64,000 nt of DNA from contig NZ_KB893714.1 in NCBI RefSeq assembly GCF_000374165.1, positions 62,001-126,000 of the forward strand. The letters are read 5' to 3'. The notes beneath the pieces are model-generated. The model had not been told where the DNA came from and searched no databases. It saw only the letters and a list, made by a program, of their open reading frames with translations. The translations under genes were made by a program, and so were the position numbers. How positions within the stretch are numbered: position 1 is the first letter of the stretch; every line of letters starts with the position of its first letter. Origin of the DNA: Parafrankia elaeagni (GTDB lineage: Bacteria; Actinomycetota; Actinomycetes; Frankiales; Frankiaceae). This document shows, piece after piece, positions 1-11,041 of the stretch.

Positions 1-59
1 CGCTGGCCAGATGGTTGCATCGCCAGCCGACACTTCCGGAGCATGGGGGTCACCGAAAG

Positions 60-95
60 ACATGTGGCCTGTCGGGAGCCCGACAGGCCACATGT
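60..95. terminator. Strong hairpin, probable terminator of an off-window gene
   Basis: Two perfectly complementary 17-base arms (60-76 and 79-95) are separated by only two bases. There is no clear T-tract on either side, which is usual for GC-rich actinobacterial hairpin terminators. No convincing gene lies between the window edge and this site, so it probably ends a gene to the left. It could also work for either strand. Confidence 0.6.
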
Positions 96-270
96 TTCCG
101 GTCGCCGCCTGAACAAATCCCGTCCAGTACACACGGGACGGAACTCGTTGGCCATCGGGCTGTCCCCCGAGGCCAGGGTACGGTCAACCGGAATACCGCT
201 CGGATGCGCCGAGGCGCCCACAGGCGTGATCTGACCGGCGGCCGGGTACGCGACCCGGCCCCGCAGGCGG

Positions 271-308
271 CTGAGCTCGGTTCGGAGAGCTGAGCTCGGT
301 TCGGAGAG
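271..308. repeat. Exact 19-bp tandem duplication
   Basis: The unit ctgagctcggttcggagag occurs twice head to tail (271-289 and 290-308), just past the stop codon of the minus-strand oxidoreductase gene. It is one of many short tandem duplications in the spacers of this window. Confidence 0.85.
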
Positions 309-344
309 GAGCGGGGCCCGGCGCAGGCGCCGAGCCGCACCGTC

Positions 345-1250
345 TCAGCCAGCTGCCCCGGAAGGCGCCCCCACCACAGCGGCCGGCCTCAGGTCGAGGC
401 CCACGGCCAGCGTGCGCCACTGCTCGCGCGGCAGGTCCCTGCCCCCGGTGAGGAGCTGCACGGCCACGTGGTTGGCACCGGCGGCGCGATGCTCGTCGAG
501 CCGTGCTCGGACGGTGTCCATGTCGCCCCACGCGACCAGCGCGTCAACCAGGCGATCGCTGCCGCCCGCCGCGAGGTCCGCGTCGGTGAAGCCGAGCCGG
601 CGCAGGTTGTTCGTGTAGTGCGGCAGGTCGAGGTACGGCGAGAGAGCGGCTCGGGCGATCCCACGGGCACGGTCGGAGTCCGCCTCGAGGACGACCTTCT
701 GCTCGGGGGCGAGGAAGGCGCCCGGCCCGAGGATCTCCCGTGCCCGCCCGGTGTGCTCCGGGGTGACGAGGTAGGGGTGCGCCCCGGCGGAACGCCGTGC
801 GGCCAGCCCGAGCATGCGCGGCCCGAGGGCGGCCAGCACCCGGGCGGACTGCGGGATGCCGACCGCGTCGAGCGCATCCAGGTAGGAGACGACGGCGTTG
901 AGCGGATTGCGGTAGCGCCGACCGGTCATGGCCTCGACCGTGCGCGCGTGCCCCGCGCCGATGCCGAGCAGCAGGCGCCCGGGGTGCGCCTTCTCCAGCA
1001 TGCCGTAGGTGTCTGCCAACAGGTCGACCGGCTCGGTCCAGATGTTGAGGATCCCGGTGCCGACGCACAGGTTCTCGGTGGCTTCCAGCACGGCCGCGGG
1101 CAGTTCGAGGTCTGCCGTGGCGCCGCCCAGCCAGACCATGCCGTAGCCCAGCTCCGCGAGCTCCTGAGCGGTGTCGCGGCGCTCAGCCGTGCCGTGTGGC
1201 CACTGCCCGGCGGAGATCCAGAGCCCGGTCCTGGCGACATTCATGGTCAC
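345..1250 (-). CDS. LLM-class F420-dependent oxidoreductase
   Basis: The protein (about 301 residues) is a luciferase-like monooxygenase-fold oxidoreductase, resembling the actinobacterial F420-dependent subgroup with an early W-I-S-A-G-Q-W segment. Family features include the V-G-T-G-I-L-N-I-W strand, the L-L-L-G-I-G-A-G-H segment and a C-terminal segment ending D-T-V-R-A-R-L-D-E-H. Such enzymes move hydride between F420H2 (or FMNH2) and small organic substrates in the cytosol; the substrate here is unknown. The GTG at 1250 is preferred because AAGGGA lies six bases upstream; an ATG at 1244 and a GTG at 1274 are alternatives. It stands alone on the minus strand. Confidence 0.85.
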   Translation of the reverse strand: MTMNVARTGLWISAGQWPHGTAERRDTAQELAELGYGMVWLGGATADLELPAAVLEATENLCVGTGILNIWTEPVDLLADTYGMLEKAHPGRLLLGIGAGHARTVEAMTGRRYRNPLNAVVSYLDALDAVGIPQSARVLAALGPRMLGLAARRSAGAHPYLVTPEHTGRAREILGPGAFLAPEQKVVLEADSDRARGIARAALSPYLDLPHYTNNLRRLGFTDADLAAGGSDRLVDALVAWGDMDTVRARLDEHRAAGANHVAVQLLTGGRDLPREQWRTLAVGLDLRPAAVVGAPSGAAG

Positions 1251-2100
1251 TCGTGATCCCTTCTCGCTGGTCACATCGTCGTCATCGACGCCGCGATCCG
1301 ATCGGGTCGTCCTTACCCGATGCCGCGCTCCTCCTCACGTCTCGGTGTGGTCCTGCTGGATGTGCCATCGGCGTCGAGCGATGGACATCGGGGACATCTG
1401 TTCCGTTGATGTGACGAGTCGGCCGGCACCCGGATCGCCGCCGCCGGAGTTCCGGGAAGACCGGAACGGGTGCCTCCGGAGAAACTGACGGGGTTTTCGC
1501 CCGGGAGCCGGTGTAGCGCCACAGCAGCGGCTCGGGTGAGATGGGCCCTGTGACGACCATAGCCAGCAGAGGGGACAATCGTCACCGTCAGCACGGACCG
1601 AGTGACCCCCCCGCGACGGTCGACCGGCCGGTACCGGGCGACAGGAACCCAGGTAGCGGCGCCGGCGCGGCCCGCCCGGGTGCCCTTCCGCACGTGCCCC
1701 GACGACCGGCCCGAAGGGGCCGGTCGGGCATCTCACCGATCACCGCGAGGCTCCCGGGCAGCCCGCGCCTGTAACGGAGCCCGGCGCGCGCCAGAGCGTG
1801 CAGGGTCGCCACCGGGCCCCTGGGACGCCCCCGCGCCTGTCGACTGTCAACAGGGCGTCCACAGGCAGCCCGTGGGCGACACGTGGTCCGATCGTCGGGC
1901 GCACGTCTTTCCACCAGGCATTTCGCGGCACGACGAGCCTGCGGTCACCCACGGAACCGGTATGGGCTTCCACAGCTCTCCACACACTTTCCACAAGTTA
2001 TCCACAGGCTGTGGTGAACTCGGACGGCGAGGCCGGCAAATACGCCGTTACGGGACGTCCGCGCGCCGCCGGAGTGGCGCGGGCGGCGCGCGGAAGGGGT
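1251..2100. other. Long intergenic region without a convincing gene
   Basis: About 850 bases separate two minus-strand genes. Open frames here overlap each other on both strands and resemble no family I know. The notable content is a phased TCCACA array at 1966-2006, annotated separately, followed by a C-C-A-C-A-G / C-T-G-T-G-G inverted repeat at 2002-2014. Confidence 0.5.
1966..2006 (+). repeat. Helically phased TCCACA array, DnaA-box-like
   Basis: TCCACA occurs at 1969-1974, 1979-1984, 1990-1995 and 2001-2006, always in the same orientation and at intervals of 10, 11 and 11 bases. The last copy lies in TTATCCACA (1998-2006), an exact match to a classical DnaA box; the other 9-mers match TTGTCCACA at six or seven positions. 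A further GCGTCCACA lies at 1855-1863. No dnaA or dnaN is nearby, so this is not oriC by gene context. A DnaA-binding regulatory or titration site is an inference. Confidence 0.5.
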
Positions 2101-2134
2101 ACTCGGCCCCCCCGCGGAGGCGGGGGGGCCGAGT
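2101..2134 (-). terminator. Perfect 15-bp hairpin after the amidotransferase gene
   Basis: Arms 2101-2115 and 2120-2134 are perfectly complementary around a 4-base loop and begin two bases after the minus-strand stop codon. The stem is almost all G/C and lacks a U-tract. Confidence 0.75.
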
Positions 2135-2136
2135 CC

Positions 2137-3027
2137 TCAGGCGGGGATCTGCTGGTCGGGAACGGCGACAGTCTGCGACGCGGCGGCCTCCGGGCGGAGG
2201 TCGTCGAGGTCCAGCGGCTGCGCGGGCGGCCCGGCCACGACCACCCGGGAGGTCACCGTGAGGTCCGAGCCCACATGAAGCAGTTCGCCACTGGCCATGA
2301 GACGCCAGCGCGGATCCTCGTCCATGCGCTCGCTCTCCACCACCACCGCCGGCCGGGTCGTCAGGTCGAGCGACCGGACCCGGATCTCGCTGAACGGGCT
2401 GGCGTGGTCGAGGTGGCGCTGGTTGCGCCCGCCCGGTGCCCGCTGGAGCACGTGTAGCCCGTTCGTGTCCGGGTATCGCAATGCCCACAGGTCGTGTCGG
2501 GTCGCCAGCACCATGTTGATCGAGTAGAGCGGAAGGTGTTCGGCGATCCAGTTCGCGGCGGCGGCAATGCCCTCGCCGACGTCGCCGTCCCGAGCTGCGA
2601 TCTCCCTGGTGATCAGGGCGAAGTACCGCTCCGAGTCGGTGTCGCCCGCCACGTCGGCGCGGGCCTGGCCGAGTTCGGCGTCCAGTTTGTCCAGACCCTC
2701 GATCACGCCGTTGTGCGCGAAGATCCGCCCGTCCTGCAGGAACGGGTGGGTGTTGCGGTCGTCCACCCGCCCCGTCGAGGCGTGCCGGACGTGCGCGACG
2801 AACGTCGAGGAGACCACCTGCTGGCCCTCACGCGCGAACGCGGTGTCGGCGCGGGAGTGAATCGCCTGCCGAGCCACCCGCGGAGTGCCGTCCGCCTCGA
2901 AAGCGCCGAAGCCGGCGCCGTCCGGCGGACGACGGGTCTGCGCCCGCGGGTTGTCCGGCGCGTCGAGCAGCCAGAAGGTCGCCTCGATCCGCTCGGGGCC
3001 GCTGCTCATGGCGAACAGATGGCACAT
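2137..3027 (-). CDS. Class II glutamine amidotransferase (YafJ/EgtC-like)
   Basis: This 296-residue protein begins M-C-H-L-F-A-M, exposing Cys2 as the N-terminal nucleophile after Met removal, the hallmark of Ntn-type class II glutaminases. Other signature segments are A-H-V-R-H-A-S-T-G, the A-H-N-G-V-I segment and D-T-D-S-E-R-Y-F. It is the stand-alone amidotransferase domain with no synthetase domain fused. EgtC of ergothioneine synthesis is the best-known relative, but no egt genes are nearby, so the substrate is unknown. The ATG at 3027 is certain: the catalytic Cys must be residue 2, and GGGAGGT stands just upstream. Confidence 0.88.
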   Translation of the reverse strand: MCHLFAMSSGPERIEATFWLLDAPDNPRAQTRRPPDGAGFGAFEADGTPRVARQAIHSRADTAFAREGQQVVSSTFVAHVRHASTGRVDDRNTHPFLQDGRIFAHNGVIEGLDKLDAELGQARADVAGDTDSERYFALITREIAARDGDVGEGIAAAANWIAEHLPLYSINMVLATRHDLWALRYPDTNGLHVLQRAPGGRNQRHLDHASPFSEIRVRSLDLTTRPAVVVESERMDEDPRWRLMASGELLHVGSDLTVTSRVVVAGPPAQPLDLDDLRPEAAASQTVAVPDQQIPA

Positions 3028-3483
3028 ACAAGACCTCCCCGCGCCCCGGTGCGTACCGCGAGCGCTGATCAACCGGCCACATGGCCACAGCCACCAGAAT
3101 CCGCTGGCGCGCAGGAACCTGCGGGCCGGGGTGCCCGTCAGCCCGGAACCCGGCACGCTGTCCGGAACCTGCCCAGGATCGCGCCTGTCACGCCGGGACC
3201 CAGCGCCCTGCCGACCACCAGCGGGCCACCCCGTGCCCGCACCCCGGCCCTCGGGTCGCGCCCGACCCGCATCCGAGCGGACCCGCGCCAAGTCCACGGG
3301 CGGGTCGGCCATCCCGCCACAGGGCCCTCAGCCAGCCAGTATCCGCCTGTTCCACCCGCACTCCCGGACACGGGCGGGACACGGGCGGGACACGGGCCGG
3401 CCGTGGGCCGGACCTGCCGGGTCTGTGCCCTGGCGGCGGAGAACCTTTGCGGACAGAATCCGTCCGCCAGCCCAGGCACACTG
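3028..3483. other. Divergent intergenic region
   Basis: These 456 bases separate the amidotransferase (minus) from the WYL regulator (plus) and must hold both promoters. A short direct repeat (gggcgggacac, near 3369-3395) is visible. No gene is supported: the frames crossing it are upstream extensions of the regulator frame without family-like sequence. Confidence 0.45.
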
Positions 3484-4473
3484 ATGGGCATGCTGGAGAC
3501 CTCCGCCCGGCTGCTCCGGTTGCTCTCGCTGCTGCAGACCCGGCGCGACTGGTCGGGCCCCGACCTCGCCGAGCGTCTCGGCGTCACCCCCCGCACCGTC
3601 CGGCGAGACGTCGAGAAGCTGCGCGGCCTGGGCTATCCGGTGCATGCCGCCTCCGGTGTCGCCGGCGGGTACCGCCTCGGGGCAGGTGCCCGGCTCCCTC
3701 CCCTGCTCCTCGACGACGACGAGGCGGTCGCCGTGGCGGTGAGCCTGCGCACGGCCACAGCCGGCTCGGTCGAAGGCATCGCGGAGTCGTCCGTCCGTGC
3801 TCTGAGCAAGTTGGAGCAGGTGCTGCCGACCAGGCTGCGGCACCGGGTACAGGCCCTGCAGTCCGTCACCGTGCCTCTGCACGGCCCCAACCCCTCCGCG
3901 GTCGACCCGGAGGTGCTGATGGCCGTCGCCACCGCCTGCCGCGAGCACCAGGTTCTGCGGTTCGACTACCGCGACCACGAAGGCGCACGGACGTCCCGCC
4001 GCACGGAGCCGCACACCCTTGTCCACACCGGCTGGCGCTGGTATCTCGTCGCCTGGGATCTCGCCCGCGACGACTGGCGCAACTTCCGGCTCGACCGGAT
4101 CTCACCGAAGACCCCGACAGGCCCGGCGTTCCCGCCGCGGGAGCCACCGACGGAAGACATCAGGGCCTACGCCTCGTGGTCGGTGTCGACCGCGGGCTAC
4201 CGCTTCCAGGCACAGGTACGCTTCCACGCGGCCGCCGAGGTGATCGCCCGCTCCACCACGCCCTCCGCCATGACCGTCGAACCGGTGGACGATGAGACCT
4301 GCCTGGTCCGGACCGGCTCCAACTCCTTGGACTCGCTGGCCCTCTACCTGTCCCTGCTCGGAGTCGACTTCGAGGTGCTCGAGCCGCCGGAGCTGGTCGA
4401 ACACGTCCGGGTGCTGGCCGCCCGGCTGGGCCGGGCCAGCCGGCCGCGAGACCTTCCCGACCAGCCAATATGA
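3484..4473 (+). CDS. HTH-WYL transcriptional regulator (YafY/DeoR-like)
   Basis: The protein (329 residues) has an N-terminal winged helix-turn-helix (about residues 3-60, with L-A-E-R-L-G-V-T-P-R-T-V-R-R-D as the recognition region) and a WYL domain (about 140-230) whose core segment W-R-W-Y-L-V-A-W-D is intact. A WCX-like C-terminal region follows. WYL regulators are cytosolic ligand-responsive DNA-binding proteins, often tied to DNA damage or nucleic-acid sensing; the ligand here is unknown. The start may be the ATG at 3484 or the one at 3490. A CACACT hexamer ends seven bases before the latter, which would fit a leaderless message. It is divergent from the amidotransferase. Confidence 0.88.
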   Translation: MGMLETSARLLRLLSLLQTRRDWSGPDLAERLGVTPRTVRRDVEKLRGLGYPVHAASGVAGGYRLGAGARLPPLLLDDDEAVAVAVSLRTATAGSVEGIAESSVRALSKLEQVLPTRLRHRVQALQSVTVPLHGPNPSAVDPEVLMAVATACREHQVLRFDYRDHEGARTSRRTEPHTLVHTGWRWYLVAWDLARDDWRNFRLDRISPKTPTGPAFPPREPPTEDIRAYASWSVSTAGYRFQAQVRFHAAAEVIARSTTPSAMTVEPVDDETCLVRTGSNSLDSLALYLSLLGVDFEVLEPPELVEHVRVLAARLGRASRPRDLPDQPI

Positions 4474-4587
4474 TGGAAAACGGACATCGGCGATCCGTGC
4501 GCCGGCCATCCCGTACAGCCATGATCGGTTCCCACCGTGACGGTCGTGACGATCGTGGCGGCGCGCAGGCGGCGCCCGGAGGGCACG

Positions 4588-6567
<1,980 letters not shown>

Positions 6568-6644
6568 CCCGGACCCGTGGCATGAGACGGCGCATCCCGG
6601 GCAGGTGAGCGGACGAGATCGCCAGCCGGTAAGGAGCAGCGCCC

Positions 6645-7133
6645 ATGGTCCAGCCGCCCGCGTTCCACGACGCGATCAGCGCCGTCAGCTACCCGATGGC
6701 CATCGTGACGACCGCCGTGGGCAGCGAGCGCAGCGGCTGTCTCGTCGGCTTCCACACCCAGTGCAGCATCAATCCGCCGCGCTATCTGGTGTGCATCTCG
6801 CACAGCAACCACACCTTCGGCCTGGCCCGGCGGGCCACCCACCTGGCCCTGCACCTGCTGGACGCCTCCGACCGGGCCCTCGCGGAACTGTTCGGCGAGA
6901 GAACCGGCGACGACTTCGACAAGTTCGCCCACTGCTCCTGGTCACCGGGACCGTTCGGAATGCCGATCCTCGCGGCCCCACCCGCCTGGTTCGCCGGCCC
7001 CGTCGTGACGATGACGGACGTCGGCGACCATTCCGCGTTCGTCCTGTTTCCAGCCAGCAGCGAGTACCACGGAAACCTGCGCCAGCTCGGCTTCCAGGAA
7101 ATACGCGACATGGTTCCGGGTCATCCGGCCTGA
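6645..7133 (+). CDS. Flavin reductase-like (FMN-binding split-barrel) protein
   Basis: At 162 residues this matches the flavin reductase-like domain family: P-M-A-I-V-T-T near the N-terminus, G-C-L-V-G-F-H-T-Q-C-S-I-N-P-P-R-Y as the flavin-contact region, and a closing D-V-G-D-H segment. Relatives reduce FMN with NAD(P)H or bind flavin for a partner oxygenase. No partner oxygenase gene adjoins it. The ATG at 6645 has AAGGAG eight bases upstream. It lies 77 bases after the kinase gene on the same strand. Confidence 0.85.
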   Translation: MVQPPAFHDAISAVSYPMAIVTTAVGSERSGCLVGFHTQCSINPPRYLVCISHSNHTFGLARRATHLALHLLDASDRALAELFGERTGDDFDKFAHCSWSPGPFGMPILAAPPAWFAGPVVTMTDVGDHSAFVLFPASSEYHGNLRQLGFQEIRDMVPGHPA

Positions 7134-7335
7134 AACCGCCCGCGATTTGATGCGAACCGGGCACCTGGCCAAGACCCCTGAAGATCTTGATTCTGGGGTA
7201 GGGACCCCCAGGACAGGAGACCCACCCCACGCTCGAACCATGCCCGCCGCTCGGGGGCCGGGGGACGCCCTCCGAAAAAATAACGGCCCATCAGGAAGCC
7301 CCCCACCCAGGGGGCGACCACGATGAGCCGGCTCG

Positions 7336-7406
7336 AGCGGGCGACGGGAATCGAACCCGCGTTGCAAGCTTGGGAAGCTCGTGTTCTGCCTCTGAACTAC
7401 GCCCGC
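7336..7406 (-). tRNA. tRNA-Gly (anticodon CCC)
   Basis: Read on the minus strand the gene begins GCGGGCG and ends CGCCCGC plus a U discriminator, giving a perfect 7-bp acceptor stem. The D-arm begins TAGTTCAGAGGCAGAA, the anticodon arm is CGAGC-TTCCCAA-GCTTG with anticodon CCC, and the T-arm holds GGTTCGATTCC. CCA is not encoded. It decodes GGG, frequent in such GC-rich genes. Confidence 0.95.
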
Positions 7407-7499
7407 GTGGTGCAACCGCATCCTACTGGACGTCGACGTCGGGGGGCTGCCCGGCACCCCAGAATTTTCGTCAGGACTGGCCGTGGTCGCCCGCCCTGG

Positions 7500-10019
7500 T
7501 CACCTGCCCGGGTGTGGATCGGCGGCCCGCTGGGTGGCGGCGTGGGTGGCTTCGGCTCGGGCGGGTTCGGCTCGGGTGGGTTCAGCTCGGGCGGATTCGT
7601 CGTGGCTGGTCTTCGCGTTCGCGTGCGACAGGTGGGGCAGCTCGGGACGGCCGACCGCTACGCCGTCCGCCTGATGCAGGAAGCGCAGGGGCTCGCGGCC
7701 GGCGGGCTGACGGGGCCGTTCCCGCCCAGGAAGTGGGGGAATATCCAGTTTGCACGGCTCGTCGGGTCCGATCCGGACCTGTTCGCCATGGTGCAGGATG
7801 GAGATCGCATCGCCTGCGACCACGGTGTAGGTGGCGGAGGAGTCCAGAACCTCGACGTGCAGCCGGCGGGAGCGAACCCGCAGCCGGAACGCGAGACGGG
7901 TGAGGCCCTCGGGGAGCCGGGGGGTGAAGGAGAGCAGCCGGCCGTTGTCCCGCAGCCCGCCGAAGCCTTCGACGAGTGCGATCCAGCTGCCGGCGAGAGA
8001 GGCGACGTGGAGGCCGTCGCCCGTGTTGTGCTCGATGTCCTTCAGGTCCATGAAGGCGGCTTCCCGCAGGTAGTCATGCGCGAGTGCCATGTGCCCGCAT
8101 TCGGCGGCCATCACGGCCTGACAGCAGGCCGACAGCGAGGAGTCCCGGACAGTGAGCCCTTCGTAGTAGGCGAAGTTGCGGGCCTTCTGCTCGGCGGTGA
8201 AGGCGTCGCCGCGGCGCTGCATCGCGAGTACCAGGTCGGCCTGCTTGACGACCTGCTTGCGGTACAGGTCGAAATAGGGGTAGTGCAGCAGCAGGGGGTA
8301 CTGCTCCGGTCTGGTGTTCTCGAAGTCCCACACCTGGTGCTCGGTGAAGCCCTCTGACTGCGGATGGACGCCGAGGCGTTCGTCGTAGGGGATGAACATG
8401 TCCTCGGCGGCGTCCCGCCAGTTGGCGGCGATCTCCGCGTCCACGCCGAAGGCCCGCGCGCGGTCGGGGTGGCGTCGCACCGCGTCAGCCGCCCCGATGA
8501 GGTTCCGCTGGGCCATCAGGTTCGTGTAGACGTTGTTGTCGGCGAGCGCGGAGTACTCGTCGGGCCCGGTGACCCCGTCGATGCGGAAGCGCCCGGAGAG
8601 GTCGTGGTGGCCGATGGAGCGCCACAGCCGTGCCGTCTCGATCAGGATCTCCAGCCCGAACTCCAGCTCGAACTGCTCGTCCTCGGTGGCCCACAGATAT
8701 CTGATGACGGCGTCGGCGATATCCGCGTTGACGTGGTAAGCGGCGGTTCCCGCCGGCCAGTAGCCGGAGCATTCCTCGCCGTGGATGGTCCGCCAGGGGA
8801 AGGCGGCGCCGTCCAGGTTGAGCAGCTGGGCGCGTTCGCGGGCGAGCGGAAGAATGGAGTGCCGCCAGCGCAGCGCGTCGGCGGCGGCCGCCGGGGCGGT
8901 GTAGGTGAGGACCGGCAGGACGTAGCTCTCGGTGTCCCAGAAGGCGTGGCCGTCGTAGCCCGGGCCGGTGAGCCCCTTCGCCGGGATGGCCCGGCGTTCG
9001 GCCCGCGCGCCGGCCTGCAGAACGTGGAAGAGCGCGAACCGGGCGGCCTGCTGCACCTCGGCATCGCCGTCGACCTCGACATCCGCGCCGCGCCAGAACT
9101 CCGCCAGATAGTCCCGCTGCTCGGCGACGAGCCCCTGCCAGCCGGTCTGGCGGGCGGCGACCAGTGCGGCGACTGCCTGGTCGCGCAGCGCGGGCAGCGA
9201 ACGCTGCTCGGACCACCCGTAGGCGAGGAACTTGACCATGCGCAGTTTCTCGCCGGGTGCCAGGACGGCGGTGGCGGTGACACGGCCGGCGTCGGGCTCG
9301 CTTTCCGAACTGATGCCCAGGGAGCGGGGGCCGTCGAAGATGTGGTCCATCGCGGCGGCGATCCGGATGTCGCTGTGCCGCGTGTGGTGGACCAGTTCGA
9401 CCATGGCATCGCGGGCTCGGTGCCGTTCGGAGATGAGTGGCGATTCGAGCACGGCGGCGGCGCGCGGATCACCCCGGCGGGCGGGCAGCTGCTCGTTGGC
9501 GACGAGCTCGGACTGGACCACGACCCGGGCGGAGGCGTCGACCGGTTCGATCTCGTAAAGGATCGCCGCGGCGGAGCGCTGGGAGAAGGACACCAGCCGC
9601 TGGCTGTGAATTCTGATCCGCTGCCCGGCCGGAGAGACCCAGTCGACCTCCCGGCGCAGCACCCCGGCCCGGAAGTCGACGGTTCTGGTGTGGGCGAGCA
9701 GGTCCCCGTAGCGGACGTCGAACGGCTCGTCGTCCACCAGCAGCCGAATGATTTTTCCGTTCGTCACGTTGATCACGGTCTGCCCGGACTCGGGATAGCC
9801 GTAGCCCGCTTCCGCGTACGGAAGCGGGCGCAGTTCGTGGACGGAGTTGAGGTAGGTGCCGGGAAGACCGTGTGGGTCGCCCTCGTCCAGATTCCCGCGC
9901 AGGCCCACGTGCCCGTTGGACAGCGCGAACAGCGATTCGGAGCGGGAGAGGTCGTCGATGTCGAGCCCGTGTTCGGTCAGCGACCAGGCCTCGATGGGGT
10001 AGACCGGCCTGCCGATCAC
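7500..10019 (-). CDS. Glycoside hydrolase family 65 disaccharide phosphorylase
   Basis: The 839-residue protein has the GH65 architecture: an N-terminal beta-sandwich, an (alpha/alpha)6 barrel and a C-terminal beta domain. The G-V-T-G-P-D-E-Y segment carries the expected catalytic acid Glu, and the H-A-F-W-D-T-E substrate-binding segment and the A-C-C-Q-A-V helix are also present. GH65 enzymes phosphorolyse alpha-linked disaccharides such as maltose, trehalose or kojibiose, releasing beta-glucose 1-phosphate; which one cannot be told from sequence alone. It overlaps the HAD/phosphoglucomutase gene by four bases (GTGA), so product and next enzyme are made together. The C-terminus is a low-complexity R-A-E-P tail. 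Start: GTG at 10019 after GGGAGGG. Confidence 0.9.
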   Translation of the reverse strand: MIGRPVYPIEAWSLTEHGLDIDDLSRSESLFALSNGHVGLRGNLDEGDPHGLPGTYLNSVHELRPLPYAEAGYGYPESGQTVINVTNGKIIRLLVDDEPFDVRYGDLLAHTRTVDFRAGVLRREVDWVSPAGQRIRIHSQRLVSFSQRSAAAILYEIEPVDASARVVVQSELVANEQLPARRGDPRAAAVLESPLISERHRARDAMVELVHHTRHSDIRIAAAMDHIFDGPRSLGISSESEPDAGRVTATAVLAPGEKLRMVKFLAYGWSEQRSLPALRDQAVAALVAARQTGWQGLVAEQRDYLAEFWRGADVEVDGDAEVQQAARFALFHVLQAGARAERRAIPAKGLTGPGYDGHAFWDTESYVLPVLTYTAPAAAADALRWRHSILPLARERAQLLNLDGAAFPWRTIHGEECSGYWPAGTAAYHVNADIADAVIRYLWATEDEQFELEFGLEILIETARLWRSIGHHDLSGRFRIDGVTGPDEYSALADNNVYTNLMAQRNLIGAADAVRRHPDRARAFGVDAEIAANWRDAAEDMFIPYDERLGVHPQSEGFTEHQVWDFENTRPEQYPLLLHYPYFDLYRKQVVKQADLVLAMQRRGDAFTAEQKARNFAYYEGLTVRDSSLSACCQAVMAAECGHMALAHDYLREAAFMDLKDIEHNTGDGLHVASLAGSWIALVEGFGGLRDNGRLLSFTPRLPEGLTRLAFRLRVRSRRLHVEVLDSSATYTVVAGDAISILHHGEQVRIGPDEPCKLDIPPLPGRERPRQPAGREPLRFLHQADGVAVGRPELPHLSHANAKTSHDESARAEPTRAEPARAEATHAATQRAADPHPGR
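7551..7595 (-). repeat. 15-bp imperfect tandem repeat at the 3' end of the GH65 gene
   Basis: Three near-identical 15-base units (ttcggctcgggcggg type) encode the repeated R-A-E-P tail. The tail has no counterpart in typical GH65 enzymes. Confidence 0.8.
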
Positions 10020-10807
10020 ACAGCCCTCCCGGCCGTCACCGCACCGGATGACCCCGACGAACTGGAGAGCCCGTCGAGCAGTTCCGCGAGATCCGTGACC
10101 ACGATGTCGGCCCCGCTGTGCCGCAGGGCCTCGGCGTGGCCGATCCGATCGACGCCGACCACACAGCCGAAGCCGCCGGCCCGGCCTGCCTGCACGCCCG
10201 CCACAGCATCCTCGAAGACCGCGGCGGCGGAGGCCGGGACGTCCAGCGCCGCCGCCCCGGCCAGGAAGGTGTCGGGGGCGGGCTTGCCCGCGAGACCCTG
10301 TTCCAGGGCGGTCTGGCCGTCGACGCGGACCGGCAGGAAATGCTCGATCCCGGCGGCCCGCAGCACCTGGGCGCAGTTCGCGCTGGACGACACCACCGCC
10401 CGCGGAACTCCGGCGCGGTCCAGTTCCTCCAGGTACCGCACCGATCCGGCGAACACCTCGACGCCGTCTTCGTCGATCTTCCTCTGGAGCAGGATGTTCT
10501 TCCTGGTCGCGAGCGCGTTGACGGTCATCGCGGACGGTGGGTCGCCCGGCGCGCCGACCGGGATGTGGATCCCGCGCGAGTCCAGGAACGTGCGGACGCC
10601 GTCGACCCGCGGCCGGCCGTCGACCTGCTCGGGGTAGTCGGTGTCGATGTCGAACGGGACGAACGGGTCGCCTGAGCGGCTGGCCCAGTTCTCCAGGAAG
10701 TCGTCGAACATCTCCTTCCAGGCGGCGGCGTGCACGGCCGCGGTGCGCGTCAGGACACCGTCGAGATCGAACAGACATGCCCTGATGTGATCCGGTAGCC
10801 CCAGCAT
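10016..10807 (-). CDS. HAD hydrolase, beta-phosphoglucomutase-like
   Basis: The 263-residue protein has the HAD nucleophile motif F-D-L-D-G-V-L-T near residue 15, the T/S motif region V-V-S-S-S-A-N-C and the G-K-P-A-P-D-T-F / F-E-D-A-V-A-G-V segments typical of beta-phosphoglucomutase relatives. Such enzymes convert beta-glucose 1-phosphate to glucose 6-phosphate, exactly what is needed after a GH65 phosphorylase, and the downstream GH65 gene overlaps it by four bases. The pair therefore forms a disaccharide-to-glucose-6-phosphate route in the cytosol. The ATG at 10807 puts the D-x-D motif at the usual distance; longer in-frame extensions up to 10948 exist but look non-coding. Confidence 0.85.
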   Translation of the reverse strand: MLGLPDHIRACLFDLDGVLTRTAAVHAAAWKEMFDDFLENWASRSGDPFVPFDIDTDYPEQVDGRPRVDGVRTFLDSRGIHIPVGAPGDPPSAMTVNALATRKNILLQRKIDEDGVEVFAGSVRYLEELDRAGVPRAVVSSSANCAQVLRAAGIEHFLPVRVDGQTALEQGLAGKPAPDTFLAGAAALDVPASAAAVFEDAVAGVQAGRAGGFGCVVGVDRIGHAEALRHSGADIVVTDLAELLDGLSSSSGSSGAVTAGRAV

Positions 10808-10988
10808 CAGTCCCCATCCTGGATCGTCCTGCGCCGCCGAGGCGGTCACGCCACCGAGGCGGTCACGCCACCGCCGGGAACGGCGCTCCGTGGTGGCGAC
10901 CTCGCGCGGATTTCGAGCCTCTCCTACCCAAAGGACCGGCGCTCGCACACGCAGGAGTCCGATGGCGGCCCGGCTACCGCACGTTTCG

Positions 10989-11024
10989 CCTGGGTGGTCA
11001 GGCTCTCCTGGGTGGTCAGGCTCT
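10989..11024. repeat. Exact 18-bp tandem duplication upstream of dcd
   Basis: The unit cctgggtggtcaggctct occurs twice (10989-11006, 11007-11024), ending five bases before the putative dcd -10 hexamer. It occupies the place of the -35 region. Confidence 0.85.
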
Positions 11025-11028
11025 GCGG

Positions 11029-11034
11029 TAGCGT
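11029..11034 (+). promoter_or_regulatory. Putative -10 element for leaderless dcd
   Basis: TAGCGT (TAnnnT) ends seven bases before the dcd GTG and no Shine-Dalgarno sequence is present. No good -35 is visible. Confidence 0.5.
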
Positions 11035-11041
11035 CCGGGGC

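Noticed and set aside
1855-2014. Chromosomal replication origin
   Set aside because: DnaA-box-like motifs are present but too few, and dnaA, dnaN, recF and rpmH are absent.
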